DNA from: Roseiflexus sp.
GTDB taxonomy: Bacteria; Chloroflexota; Chloroflexia; Chloroflexales; Roseiflexaceae
Direction: 5' to 3'
Assembly (NCBI GenBank): GCA_017743475.1
Contig: JAGHYV010000008.1
Span: 1-64,000, forward strand
DNA length: 64,000 bases
Below, piece after piece: positions 43,488 through 53,098 of the stretch. The notes under the pieces are model-generated. The model ran no database searches. It was not told the DNA's origin and saw only the letters and a list, made by a program, of their open reading frames with translations. The position numbers and the translations under genes were made by a program. Position 1 is the stretch's first letter. Each line of letters starts with the position of its first letter.

Positions 43488-44951
43488 TTATCCTGTCCAA
43501 TCGCGCAGCGCCTGGACCAACAAGCGCACGCCGACGCCGGTTGCGCCCTTCGGTTGATACGCCTTTGGTTTCGAGTCGGTCCAGGCAGTGCCAGCGATAT
43601 CGAGATGCGCCCATGGATACTCACCGACGAAGGCGTTGAGGAAGGCAGCAGCCGTAATCGCGCCGCCCTGTCGTCCGGCAGCGTTGCGCACGTCGGCAAT
43701 CTCGCTCTTCACCATCTCCCGGTAGGGTTGCCACAGCGGCAGTTGCCAGGCGCGTTCCCCGGCTGTTTCACCGGCACGCAACAGACGCTGCGCCAGGGTA
43801 TCGTCATTTGCAAACAGCCCGATTGCATGCGGTCCAAGCGCTACGCTGATGGCGCCAGTCAGGGTTGCCAGATCGATGATCGCTGTCGGGTTGTAGCGTT
43901 GCGCGTAGGTCAGAGCGTCCGCCAGCATGATCCGCCCTTCGGCATCGGTATTCAGCACCTCGATGGTCTTACCGCTAAGGGTCGTCAGGATGTCGCCAGG
44001 GCGATACGCTGACGCGCTAGGCATATTTTCCGCCGCGCCGATCAGCGCCACAACGTGCAAGGGCAGGCGCAATTCGGCGATGGCGTGCAGTGTACCGAGC
44101 ACCGCAGCCGCACCGCTCATATCCATCTTCATGGCGTCCATATTCTCGGCAGGCTTTATTGAAATCCCGCCCGAGTCGAACGTTATCCCCTTTCCCACAA
44201 GGCAGATCGTGGGCGCATTGGTATCATGAGCGCCATACTCAATCACGATGAAGCGTGGTTCATTCGCCGAACCCTGACCGACAGCGAGAATGCCGCCAAA
44301 ACCCTGTTCCCGCATTTCCGCTGGACCAAGAATGGTGACAGGCAGATCGAACGCAATGGCAAGTTCGCGCGCACGCTCTGCCAGTTGCGCTGGCGTTAGC
44401 ACATTGGGCGGAAGATTCGCCAGGTCGCGCGCCAGGTTCACGCCACGCGCGACGGCGCTACCACGCGCAACGCCGCGCGTTGCTTCCTCTGCTGCGTCTG
44501 GAGGAGTGATCAGCGTCATCTCATCAATGTCATGACGCTCTTCCGGTTTTATATCGGTCTTGTATGCCAGAAAGCGATAGTTGCCGAGCAAGCTGCCCTC
44601 GGTCAGCGCAGCAGCAACTGTTTCGGGGGTATGCTCTGGTACAACGGGCAGCGCACATACAAACCGCTCAACCTTCACATCGCGCGCGCGCTGGGTCGCA
44701 ATTGCTGCAACCTCACGCAGAAGGTCGATATCGGGCGAGGAACGCTTACCAAGACCGATGAGCAGCACCCGCCGCGCCGGTATGACGCCGCGCGGATAGG
44801 TGAGCAGGGTCTGTTTTGCTTTCCCCGACCAGTCGCCTGGTTCGATAAGGTCTGCCACAGGTGGTGCAGGCGGTTCTTCTTCCCACAAGCCAAGCACGAG
44901 CAGGTCGGCTTCAGCAGTCAATGGATCGCCAGCAGTGACTGTCACGCGCAT
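43488..44951 (-). CDS. pepA: Leucyl aminopeptidase (M17)
   Basis: A 487-residue cytosolic aminopeptidase of family M17, which removes N-terminal residues using two metal ions. The signature NTDAEGRIMLADAL is exact. LVGKGITFDSGGISIKPAENMDAMKMDMSGAAAVLG holds the catalytic Lys and the first ligands, and ARDLANLPPNVLTPAQLAERA begins the catalytic half. ATG at 44951 is preceded by GGAG at 6 bases; the earlier in-frame methionine adds a non-conserved tail. Its promoter region is shared with the divergent metal-binding protein gene. Confidence 0.94.
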   Translation of the reverse strand: MRVTVTAGDPLTAEADLLVLGLWEEEPPAPPVADLIEPGDWSGKAKQTLLTYPRGVIPARRVLLIGLGKRSSPDIDLLREVAAIATQRARDVKVERFVCALPVVPEHTPETVAAALTEGSLLGNYRFLAYKTDIKPEERHDIDEMTLITPPDAAEEATRGVARGSAVARGVNLARDLANLPPNVLTPAQLAERARELAIAFDLPVTILGPAEMREQGFGGILAVGQGSANEPRFIVIEYGAHDTNAPTICLVGKGITFDSGGISIKPAENMDAMKMDMSGAAAVLGTLHAIAELRLPLHVVALIGAAENMPSASAYRPGDILTTLSGKTIEVLNTDAEGRIMLADALTYAQRYNPTAIIDLATLTGAISVALGPHAIGLFANDDTLAQRLLRAGETAGERAWQLPLWQPYREMVKSEIADVRNAAGRQGGAITAAAFLNAFVGEYPWAHLDIAGTAWTDSKPKAYQPKGATGVGVRLLVQALRDWTG

Positions 44952-45053
44952 AGGAAACTCCATGAACTCCGCAATCGTCAGTTCCCGACGTTGTTGAAAA
45001 TTGCGCGATTGTCCGATCGGGTTGTGCAAACGTCCGTTTCAGGAATAACGGCT

Positions 45054-45062
45054 ATTATATCA
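45054..45062 (-). promoter_or_regulatory. Extended -10 promoter for pepA
   Basis: Minus-strand TGATATAAT, with no good -35 hexamer. It is back to back with the plus-strand promoter at 45087-45115. Confidence 0.5.
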
Positions 45063-45086
45063 TGGCGCGCCCTCGCTGCGCGCCGG

Positions 45087-45115
45087 TTGACACAGAGCAA
45101 TAGGGATTCTATACT
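45087..45115 (+). promoter_or_regulatory. Promoter for the heavy-metal-binding protein gene
   Basis: TTGACA (45087-45092), 17-bp spacer, TATACT (45110-45115). Nearly consensus; the leader of about 20 bases contains GGCGGAGGAACGA as ribosome binding site. Confidence 0.8.
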
Positions 45116-45142
45116 GTGTTGCACTAGCAGGCGGAGGAACGA

Positions 45143-45358
45143 ATGATCACTGATCTCTTTTATGTACCTGCCATATCCTGCCAGCACTGCGTCAACGCCA
45201 TTACAAAAGCAGTCAGTGCGTTGCCAGGAGTTCAGCGGGTAGTTGTCGATTTAAGCGACAAAAGTGTGCGCATTGATCACGACCAGCAGGTTGCGGTTGA
45301 TGACCTGATTTGCGCGATCAACGACGCTGGTTACGATGAAGTAACCGTTCTCGTATGA
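45143..45358 (+). CDS. Heavy-metal-associated (CopZ-like) protein
   Basis: A 71-residue HMA domain protein with the copper-binding site ISCQHCVNAITKAV (CxxC). The ferredoxin-like pattern ALPGVQRVVVDLSDKSVRIDHD and DLICAINDAGYDEV follows. It probably carries Cu(I) to a P-type ATPase, although none is in the window. GGAGG precedes the ATG by 6 bases. Confidence 0.9.
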   Translation: MITDLFYVPAISCQHCVNAITKAVSALPGVQRVVVDLSDKSVRIDHDQQVAVDDLICAINDAGYDEVTVLV

Positions 45359-45405
45359 CATCGTGAGGGCGAAGGGGAAGCAGGTCAACGCTCCCCTCGC
45401 CAGTC

Positions 45406-47058
<1,653 letters not shown>

Positions 47059-47070
47059 TCAAGGAGTGGG

Positions 47071-47180
47071 GTAAGTGTTCACATTTCTCCGGGGAGCGAG
47101 GGTATCCTGCCCTCGTAGACGCGACGAGGGCGGAACGTCCTTGCCTCCAGTCGCGTGTGTTACCCGCTTCGAACTCTGCC
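47071..47180 (+). mobile_element. MITE-like element, copy B
   Basis: A 110-bp relative of the elements at 10716-10821 and 48504-48615. It begins GTAAGTGTTC, contains GGGAGCGAGGGTATC, the perfect arms CCCTCGT-n7-ACGAGGG, a CTTGCCTCCAG arm and GCGTGTGTTACC, and ends near GAACTCTGCC, which matches the right end only in part. No target duplication is obvious, so this copy is older or truncated. A 124-codon open frame across it is probably not a gene. Confidence 0.7.
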
Positions 47181-47718
47181 ATGGTGTCTTTATCGCTATC
47201 GCTATCCTGTTGGCGACGTACAAAGGAGCCAGACAGGACTGGTCTTTTGACGACCCGGTTTTTGATCTGGCTTTGATGCTCCTGAATAAGGGATCAGGAT
47301 GTGCTCTTTCGTCTGCATGGTCATCGCGGCGCGGATACGTCTCTCTTGACCGCAACCCCTGCAAAACTAATTACTTTATTTCAAAAACATTCTTGGGTGC
47401 TTGTGTTTCATCGATAATTTCCCATCGAACCAGGCGATATGAGCTGTGAACTATATTTTTGTCGTCTGCCAATACTATCTTTGTTATCTCAATGAGGCGG
47501 GGTTGCATAGTGTCTATTTTCATAATCTCGACCATCTATCGTTACATATGGACTGGGATAGGGCGGGATGCCTTCGAGTTGGAAGTATGAATACTCGATA
47601 TAAAGAATCGTGCTCATCTCTGATTAGAAACACCAGTTTCGCTCGTAGGAAAAGAGGGTACAGCAGTAGACGAACTAGAAACCAGAGTGGCTTGTAAACT
47701 TCCTCGTACAGGCGTATG
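47181..47718. other. AT-richer accessory stretch with possible gene remnants
   Basis: No intact gene. On the minus strand two short frames follow each other with a frame change: 47617-47489 (42 codons; YIEYSYFQLEGIPPY, VTIDGRDYENRHY) and 47535-47371 (54 codons; RLIEITKIVLADDK, YRLVRWEIIDETQAPKNVF). They could be pieces of one small frameshifted protein. I cannot name a family. Composition is less GC-rich than the core genes, like the tcmP scar at 19-20.5 kb. Confidence 0.35.
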
Positions 47719-47823
47719 TTATGTAGTGACTCTTTTGAGGACAGCGATGAACTGGTTGATGCAATCCCGCATCCGAAAAAAGGTAGTAGTGAATAACCAC
47801 AAACACGCTGCTAGCCGAGGCAT
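47719..47823 (-). CDS. Possible 34-residue small protein
   Basis: A short frame with a strong GAGGAGG 7 bases before its ATG. The product starts MPRLAACLWLFTTTFF and continues with FRMRDCINQFIAVLKR, a hydrophobic-then-basic peptide that could insert in the membrane. It lies in the accessory stretch between the MITE copy B and a dead transposase. The ribosome binding site is the only support, so it may be chance. Confidence 0.25.
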   Translation of the reverse strand: MPRLAACLWLFTTTFFRMRDCINQFIAVLKRVTT

Positions 47824-47895
47824 TATGTATCCTCCTCTCGCTAGGGGTAGACTGAGATTGCTCAGTCCAACAGTCTGGCCATGAGGGGCACCGGG

Positions 47896-48174
47896 ATGGT
47901 AGCGCTGGCGAGCCCGGCTGTCCACCTGGAGAGCTCCCCGACCGACCTGACTGATGAGGAATGGGAGATGCTCCGCCCGTATGTCGAGGTGCAGACCAGG
48001 ACCGGACCGAAGCAGTGGGTAAACCTGTGAGCAGTGCTCAACGGTTTGCTCTACAAGTTGAAGAGCGGGCGCCAGTAGGAATTACTGCCGCGCTCGTTTC
48101 TGCCCAAGAGCACGGTTTACTACATACTGGCTCTACCTCGCCTCGATCCGCCTCCTCAGCTGCTGTCTCGCTAA
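47896..48174 (+). pseudogene. Decayed transposase N-terminus (IS5/DUF4096 type)
   Basis: The fragment reads TDLTDEEWEMLRPYVEVQTRTGPKQWVNL, then TGA where Arg is expected, AVLNGLLYKLKSGRQ, then TAG where Trp is expected, ELLPRSFLPKSTVYYIL, then loses homology. The LTDEEW-LL and STVYY landmarks belong to the N-terminal domain found on many IS5-group transposases. The catalytic part is absent. It is distinct from the copy at 20550-21353. Confidence 0.75.
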
Positions 48175-48189
48175 TGGTCTTTGAAATAA

Positions 48190-48275
48190 ATAATCCGCTC
48201 TAGCCCGCGCAGACGGGTTTTGCCTTGTCTAGCCGAGGGCTTCAGCCCCACGGCAAGAGGCGGATACCGGATTAT
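48190..48275. repeat. 86-bp inverted-repeat element bounded by ATAATCCG/CGGATTAT
   Basis: Perfect 8-bp inverted ends ATAATCCG (48190-48197) and CGGATTAT (48268-48275) enclose CG-rich hairpins: AGCCCGCGCAGACGGG, GCCGAGGGCTTCAGCCC and CACGGCAAGAGGC. It resembles the small palindromic repeats scattered in many Chloroflexi and cyanobacterial genomes. It does not code for protein. Only one copy is in this window. Confidence 0.6.
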
Positions 48276-48377
48276 ATTCTTAATCTCCATAAGCGTCCTG
48301 AGCCGGGACGCCCTTACCGTTGGAATATTGGAGAGCTTCAAAGGAACGACGCTGTATGAGAGGAGAAAAAAAGTTGG

Positions 48378-48448
48378 TACGGGAGACGGGAATCGAACCC
48401 GTGACTTGAGCTTGGAAGGCTCTCGCGTTACCACTACGCCACTCCCGC
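48378..48448 (-). tRNA. tRNA-Gly (anticodon TCC)
   Basis: A 71-nt cloverleaf on the minus strand. The acceptor GCGGGAG pairs with CTCCCGT (one G-U), D-arm GGCGTAGTGGTAACGC, anticodon stem GAGC/GCTC with loop CTTCCAA giving TCC, and T-arm CGGGTTCGATTCCCG. The discriminator is A and the terminal CCA is not encoded. A run of seven T lies 4 bases downstream and should end the transcript. Its own promoter lies 12 bases upstream. Confidence 0.96.
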
Positions 48449-48459
48449 ACTGCACTTTG

Positions 48460-48488
48460 ATTCTAATCATGTCTGGTAGAATCGTCAA
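48460..48488 (-). promoter_or_regulatory. tRNA-Gly promoter
   Basis: Minus-strand TTGACG (48483-48488), a 17-base spacer and TAGAAT (48460-48465), ending 11 bases before the tRNA 5' end. Confidence 0.75.
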
Positions 48489-48503
48489 GAGGAACTCGTG
48501 GTA

Positions 48504-48615
48504 GTAAGTGTTCAAATTTCGCCTGGGGGCGAGAGCATCTCACTCTCATAGACTCGACGAGAGCGAGATGCCCTCGCTTCCAGGCTCGTGTGTTACCCCA
48601 AATGCGAACAGGAAC
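48504..48615 (+). mobile_element. MITE-like element, copy C, overlapping the pfkB leader
   Basis: A 112-bp relative of copies A and B. It starts GTAAGTGTTC, contains GGGGGCGAGAGCATC, CTCTC-n11-GAGAG, ATGCCCTCGCTTCCAGG and CGTGTGTTACC, and ends GCGAACAGGAAC. Its last bases AGGAAC form the Shine-Dalgarno of the PfkB gene, whose ATG is at 48619. The left end lies only 15 bases from the tRNA promoter. An open frame runs through the whole element into pfkB. Confidence 0.75.
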
Positions 48616-48618
48616 CTC

Positions 48619-49551
48619 ATGTTACTCACAGTTACTCCCAACCCTGCCATCGACCGTGTTCTGATCGTTCCCGGATTTCGCCACGCCGATGTCTGTCGCG
48701 TCATCACACGGATCGACTCGGCTGGTGGCAAGGGGTTCAATGTCACGCGGGTGGCACGCACCCTGAGTCTGCCAGTGCGCGCCTGCGCGCTGCTTGGCGG
48801 TGAGAACGGCAGGCGGATAGCGCGGCTGGCTGAAGATGAAGGCATCGACGGCGCATGGAGCTGGATTGCGCAGGGCGAATCGCGCATCTGCCTGCTGATC
48901 ACCGACCCCGAAGCGCGCGACCATCTGACGATCAACGAGACTGGTCCGACGGTCAACGCCAATGACTGGCACGGATTCATGGAACTGGTCTGGCAGCAGG
49001 CGCGTGCTGCAACGTTCGTTGCAGTTTCTGGCAGCGTTCCGCCCGGCGTCGCGCCGCAGGAGTATGTGGAACTGATTCGCGGTCTGTCTTCGGACGCCTT
49101 CGTGTGCATCGATACGAGCGGACCGACGCTGGCGGCGGCGCTCGATCTGCCGCTGGACCTGCTGAAGATCAACATGCACGAACTGAGCGCCGCGCTCGGA
49201 CAGCCGATCACAACGCCCGACCAGGCGCGCGCCGCTGCCGTCGCTGTGCTGCAACGCGGTCCGCGGCGGGTGGTGGTTACGCTCGGCGCTCAAGGAGCCG
49301 TCGCTGTTGATGCACACGGCGCATGGAGAGCGCACACGCCGCCGGTTGAACCGATCAGTCCGGTGGGCAGCGGCGATGCTGCTCTGGCAGGAATCATCGC
49401 CGTACTGCACAACGGCGGCGCGCTCGCCGACGCGCTGCGCATGGGGGTTGCGTGCGGCGGCGCCAATACGCTGACGGTCGGCGCCGGGCGTCTGAATCTC
49501 GATGATGTGACGCGGTTGCACGCAGCAACTGAACTGGAAGTCATCTCATAG
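48619..49551 (+). CDS. PfkB-family sugar kinase (1-phosphofructokinase-like)
   Basis: A 310-residue ribokinase-family kinase of the FruK/LacC/PfkB subgroup, which phosphorylates fructose-1-phosphate, tagatose-6-phosphate or a similar sugar phosphate. LLTVTPNPAIDRVLIV is the typical FruK-like start. SAGGKGFNVTRVARTL binds the sugar and PVGSGDAALAGIIA holds the catalytic Asp in a GSGD variant of GAGD. The region SGSVPPGVAPQEY is also conserved. ATG at 48619 has AGGAAC 4 bases upstream, inside a MITE end. No phosphotransferase genes are near, so the substrate is uncertain. Confidence 0.88.
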   Translation: MLLTVTPNPAIDRVLIVPGFRHADVCRVITRIDSAGGKGFNVTRVARTLSLPVRACALLGGENGRRIARLAEDEGIDGAWSWIAQGESRICLLITDPEARDHLTINETGPTVNANDWHGFMELVWQQARAATFVAVSGSVPPGVAPQEYVELIRGLSSDAFVCIDTSGPTLAAALDLPLDLLKINMHELSAALGQPITTPDQARAAAVAVLQRGPRRVVVTLGAQGAVAVDAHGAWRAHTPPVEPISPVGSGDAALAGIIAVLHNGGALADALRMGVACGGANTLTVGAGRLNLDDVTRLHAATELEVIS

Positions 49552-49644
49552 ACAGGATGGGTGCATGGGGTGCCTTCGCCCACTCATCTCAAGGGTAGAT
49601 TTCTTGGGAGAGATAAGCGGTTTTCTGCATTCCCATGCGCTTTT

Positions 49645-49690
49645 GCCCCTCATCCCCCGACCCACTTCTCCCACAAGGGGAGAAGGGGGA
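49645..49690. repeat. REP-like palindrome
   Basis: CCCCTCATCCCCCGACCCA, then the palindrome CTTCTCCC-acaa-GGGGAGAAG and GGGGAG. This type of C-rich/G-rich hairpin is widespread as an intergenic repeat in many bacteria. There is no U tract. It lies in the 270-base gap before moxR, which otherwise holds only the moxR promoter region. Confidence 0.55.
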
Positions 49691-49782
49691 GTCTGGACGT
49701 CCTGATGCCTGAAACGAGAGAAGGAACACGGGGACTTCAAAAAATCTGTCCCTGTACGTTCGCCCACTTCCATGCAGCGTGG

Positions 49783-49788
49783 TATACT
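49783..49788 (+). promoter_or_regulatory. -10 element for moxR
   Basis: TATACT, with a weak TTCGCC upstream at 18 bases. Transcription would start near 49795, which argues for the ATG at 49823 over the open frame's upstream ATG at 49772. Confidence 0.45.
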
Positions 49789-49822
49789 ACCGGAAGATGA
49801 ACATTTGTACAGGAATGCCAGA

Positions 49823-50794
49823 ATGGACGACATCAAAGCCACGATTGAACGCATTGCCGCCAATGTCGAGCAGGTCATCGTCGGGAAGCGGCATGCCGTC
49901 GAGCAGGTGCTCACTGCTCTGTTGTGCAAAGGGCACGTACTCCTCGAAGACGTGCCGGGCACAGGCAAAACCATGCTCGCCAAAGCTATCGCGCGTTCGA
50001 TCGGATGCAGTTTCAAGCGCATCCAGTTCACCCCCGACCTGCTGCCATCGGATGTGACCGGCATCTCGATCTTCAACCAGCGCACCCATGAGTTCGAGTT
50101 CCGCCCCGGTCCAGTCATTGCACAGATCGTCCTGGCGGATGAGATCAATCGCGCGACGCCCAAAACCCAAAGTGCGCTCCTTGAAGCAATGGAAGAGCGC
50201 CAGATCACGGTGGACGGCGTCACTTACCCGCTGCCGACGCCGTTTCTGGTGCTGGCAACGCAGAACCCGATCGAGTACGAAGGAACGTTTCCCCTGCCTG
50301 AAGCGCAACTTGATCGCTTCTTTATGCGCGTGCACCTGGGTTACCCGGCGAGAAACGATGAGATCGCCATCCTGCGTCGCCAGCGCGAGGCGCACCCAAT
50401 CGACACCCTGATGCAGGTTGCCGCAGCCGAAGAACTGGTCGATCTGCAGGAACGCATCAAATCGGTGTATGTCGATGAACTGATCGAAGAGTATATCGTC
50501 TCCATTGTGACGGCGACCCGCAACCACGAAGATGTGTATCTCGGCGCCAGTACGCGCGGATCACTGGCGCTCTACCGGGCGGCGCAGGCGCTCGCAGCGA
50601 TCACCGGGCGCGACTATGTCATCCCCGATGATGTCAAGGCGCTGGCGGCGCCGGTGCTGGCGCATCGCCTGATTATCAGCCCTTCGGCGCGCATTCGGAA
50701 CGTCAGTGCGGCAGAAGTCATCGCAGATGTGTTGAAGGCAGTGGCGGTGCCGGGTGCGCGCGCCGGGCGTCGGTTCGAGCGTGTTGCCCGCTAA
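49823..50794 (+). CDS. MoxR-family AAA+ ATPase
   Basis: A 323-residue MoxR ATPase. These act as chaperone-like motors, often with von Willebrand factor A partners. Walker A is [17 protein letters not shown], Walker [24 protein letters not shown], then [30 protein letters not shown] with sensor 1 and the Arg finger. The lid domain has [27 protein letters not shown] and VLAHRLII. A vWA-domain gene normally follows moxR, but the next gene is convergent, so this moxR is solitary. AGGA precedes the ATG by 8 bases. Confidence 0.92.
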   Translation: MDDIKATIERIAANVEQVIVGKRHAVEQVLTALLCKGHVLLEDVPGTGKTMLAKAIARSIGCSFKRIQFTPDLLPSDVTGISIFNQRTHEFEFRPGPVIAQIVLADEINRATPKTQSALLEAMEERQITVDGVTYPLPTPFLVLATQNPIEYEGTFPLPEAQLDRFFMRVHLGYPARNDEIAILRRQREAHPIDTLMQVAAAEELVDLQERIKSVYVDELIEEYIVSIVTATRNHEDVYLGASTRGSLALYRAAQALAAITGRDYVIPDDVKALAAPVLAHRLIISPSARIRNVSAAEVIADVLKAVAVPGARAGRRFERVAR

Positions 50795-50796
50795 CG

Positions 50797-51480
50797 CTAC
50801 CTGAATCGCTGCTGACGCGCCACATCCGGGAGCGTTCCATCCGACGCATGGCGGAGAAACAGCAACCCCGCTTCCATGCGGTTGCTCACCTTCAGTTTCG
50901 CCAGGATGTTGCTCACATGCTTCATCGCCGTGTTGTAGGTGATGTCGAGCCGCGCAGCAATCTCACGATTCCCCAGCCCCTCGGCGATCAGTTGCAGAAT
51001 CTCCAGTTCGCGTGATGTCAGTTCACTCAAACTTGCCACCGGTCCGCTGATCGATGGCGGTCGAGCGGCTCGACGCAACACCTCTGCCGGAAAGAGAAGT
51101 TGCCCGTCCTGGAGACGCCGGATTGCATTCAGGTAGGCGATTGCCGGCAATTCTTTCGACATGCACCCCGACGCGCCGGCAAGGAACGCCTGCCCTTGCA
51201 AACCGGACGCTTCGTGTTCGTATGCTACCAGCAGCAGAACGGCAGTTTGCGGTTGCAGCGTGTTGAGCATGTAAATGTACTCGAAGACATCGCCGCCGGG
51301 AAGATACCGATCCAGCATGATGATTTCCGGTTCGGTATCAATCAGGCAACGTTCAAGGCCGTCGAGCGAGTCCGCCTCGCCAACGACAGCATGCCCTCCG
51401 CTGCGAAGGTGTTGCACCAGGCTCTGTCGAAACAGATGCTGCTGGTCGGCAAGCACAATCCGCGCGCGCCGCGAAGCCAT
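50797..51480 (-). CDS. NarL/LuxR-family response regulator
   Basis: A 227-residue two-domain regulator. The receiver has one acidic residue in ADQQHLF (Asp12, normally a pair), phospho-acceptor Asp57 in IIMLDRYLPGGD, and Lys in CMSKELP. The C-terminal LuxR HTH is LTSRELEILQLIAEGLGNREIAARLDITYNTAMKHVSNILAKLKVSNRMEA, intact. The weak acidic pocket suggests modified phosphorylation. The gene is tail to tail with moxR, two bases apart. No kinase is adjacent. Confidence 0.9.
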   Translation of the reverse strand: MASRRARIVLADQQHLFRQSLVQHLRSGGHAVVGEADSLDGLERCLIDTEPEIIMLDRYLPGGDVFEYIYMLNTLQPQTAVLLLVAYEHEASGLQGQAFLAGASGCMSKELPAIAYLNAIRRLQDGQLLFPAEVLRRAARPPSISGPVASLSELTSRELEILQLIAEGLGNREIAARLDITYNTAMKHVSNILAKLKVSNRMEAGLLFLRHASDGTLPDVARQQRFR

Positions 51481-51489
51481 GGTGCGTCC

Positions 51490-51693
51490 TCAATGTCTCC
51501 AAACAGTGCTGCGCATCACCGTGATCGATCCATTAGGCAGAGAAACCGGACCTGGGTAGAGCAATTTACTCTCTAGCGTACTCTCGCCTGAAGGATCGTA
51601 ACCGTATTCCATAAAGAGAAATAGCATGTCATCCCCTTCGTCGTCACCCCTCGATCTCTCAGTTTCCGGGTACTTGAAATCAGTAATGCACAT
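51490..51693 (-). CDS. Hypothetical small protein upstream of the response regulator
   Basis: A 67-residue frame, acidic in the first third (YPETERSRGDDEGDD) followed by MLFLFMEYGYDPSGEST and an SITVMRSTVWRH end. It stops 10 bases before the response regulator ATG, and AGGGAAG touches its own ATG, too close for a standard ribosome binding site. An extended -10-like TGCTATGAT lies about 45 bases upstream. No family is recognised. It could be a coupled leader ORF. Confidence 0.4.
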   Translation of the reverse strand: MCITDFKYPETERSRGDDEGDDMLFLFMEYGYDPSGESTLESKLLYPGPVSLPNGSITVMRSTVWRH

Positions 51694-51794
51694 CTTCCCT
51701 GTTTCTGGAAGAAAAAATACACAAATCCATCATAGCACACCGAACTGCAGGCATGCTATGGTGCATACGCAGGTTTTTACGAGATTTCAACGCA

Positions 51795-53054
51795 ATGATA
51801 GCTGCGATCAATACGTCAATTCGCTCTCCCAACTACGGATCGCGCAATGGGCGGTCGATTTCGATGATTGTGATCCATGCCACAGCAGGAGCGGCGCGCA
51901 GTGCGCTGGCATGGCTAACCAATCCGGCATCGCGGGTATCGGCACACTACCTGATCGATAAAGCCGGTCAGATCTACCAGCTGGTACCGGATGAATACGC
52001 TGCCTGGCATGCCGGTCGGGCAGCGTGGCGCGGTGAGACGGCAATTAACGAGATATCGCTGGGCATCGAACTTGAGAACGCCAATGACGGACGCGATCCT
52101 TATCCAGTGGCGCAGATGGAATCGCTCGTTCAACTCACCCGCGACAAGGTTGCACAGTACCGCATTGCCCCTGATATGGTCGTGCGCCACCTGGATATCG
52201 CCATTCCACGCGGGCGCAAGAGCGATCCAGCCGGTTTTCCGTGGAACGAATTCCTGCGTCAGGTTTTCTCGGAGCCGATCAACGCGCTGCCGGATCATCC
52301 CATTCCGCCAATCAGGTATGCCACACTCAGCCAGGTGCTGCTGCACGAAGCGTACCGTCAGGTCGGCGCAGTCGAATGGTCCGACTGGGCGATGTTTCGC
52401 ACTGCGCGTGCAGCCGGGCTGGGGTTGCCGGTTGCTCCCTCGTTTGAGGTGACGGCTGCTGGGCGCAGCTATATCGGGCAGTCGTTTGGTCGTGAGACGC
52501 TGGTCAGTCCCATCGCCGAGTGGAAACGGGTTGATCGGCTGAGTATGCTGACGGCGCCAGAACACCAACCGTTGCGTGAAGCTCTCCTGCGCGCAATCTA
52601 TGCGCAGGCGGGCGAGACGTATCGCCCGGATTGGGCATTTCATCAGTATGCGCAGCATGCGCTGATCGGTCCGCCGCTGAGTCCAGGTTTCCGCATCCGC
52701 ATCGATGACAACGAGTGGGTGGCGGCAATCTATGCACTCGATGTTATCTATTGCCCGGTCAATCGCTGGAAGGCGATCAGTCGCCTCAGCGACCTGATCG
52801 CGTCGCAGGGCGAGCGTGATCCGCTGGCAATGGCGTTGATCGAACGTCTGTATGAACGCGCTGGCAGCCAGTGGCGCCCAAACTGGTCTCTGCACCAACA
52901 CGCACTTCGCTGCCAGCCCGGTGCGCCGCTCGGTCGCAGTTTTCGCGTGTCGTTCGATGGACGCGACTATGTGGCAGAAGCGTTTGCTCTCGATGTGCTC
53001 TTTTGCGCTATCGGAGAGTGGGACAATGTCCAGCGCTTGAGCGAAATTGTGTGA
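51795..53054 (+). CDS. N-acetylmuramoyl-L-alanine amidase/PGRP-like protein with three C-terminal repeats
   Basis: A 419-residue protein. The N-terminal amidase_2 domain (about 10-175) carries the zinc ligands in IVIHATAGA and VVRHLDIAIPRGRKSDPAGFPW, plus SAHYLIDKAGQIYQLVPDEYAAWHAG and ISLGIELEN, as in enzymes that cut the amide of peptidoglycan stem peptides. The C-terminal part (about 190-419) consists of three similar ~75-residue units; each starts LLxxxYxxxG, includes W-x-DWAxHQxA or a variant, and ends in W-x-x-x-xRLS. No signal peptide is visible. The ribosome binding site is weak, and an ATG at 51753 is an alternative. It overlaps the next frame slightly. Confidence 0.8.
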   Translation: MIAAINTSIRSPNYGSRNGRSISMIVIHATAGAARSALAWLTNPASRVSAHYLIDKAGQIYQLVPDEYAAWHAGRAAWRGETAINEISLGIELENANDGRDPYPVAQMESLVQLTRDKVAQYRIAPDMVVRHLDIAIPRGRKSDPAGFPWNEFLRQVFSEPINALPDHPIPPIRYATLSQVLLHEAYRQVGAVEWSDWAMFRTARAAGLGLPVAPSFEVTAAGRSYIGQSFGRETLVSPIAEWKRVDRLSMLTAPEHQPLREALLRAIYAQAGETYRPDWAFHQYAQHALIGPPLSPGFRIRIDDNEWVAAIYALDVIYCPVNRWKAISRLSDLIASQGERDPLAMALIERLYERAGSQWRPNWSLHQHALRCQPGAPLGRSFRVSFDGRDYVAEAFALDVLFCAIGEWDNVQRLSEIV

Positions 53055-53098
53055 CGACAATGACCTCTATCAACTGGGCCAGCCGACGGAGGAGCGCG

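Noticed and set aside
47075-47449. A 124-codon plus-strand frame
   Set aside because: Its first third is the MITE copy B and the rest has no homology or ribosome binding site.
48508-48618. N-terminal extension of the PfkB protein
   Set aside because: These 37 codons are the MITE copy C read as protein; family homology begins at the ATG at 48619.
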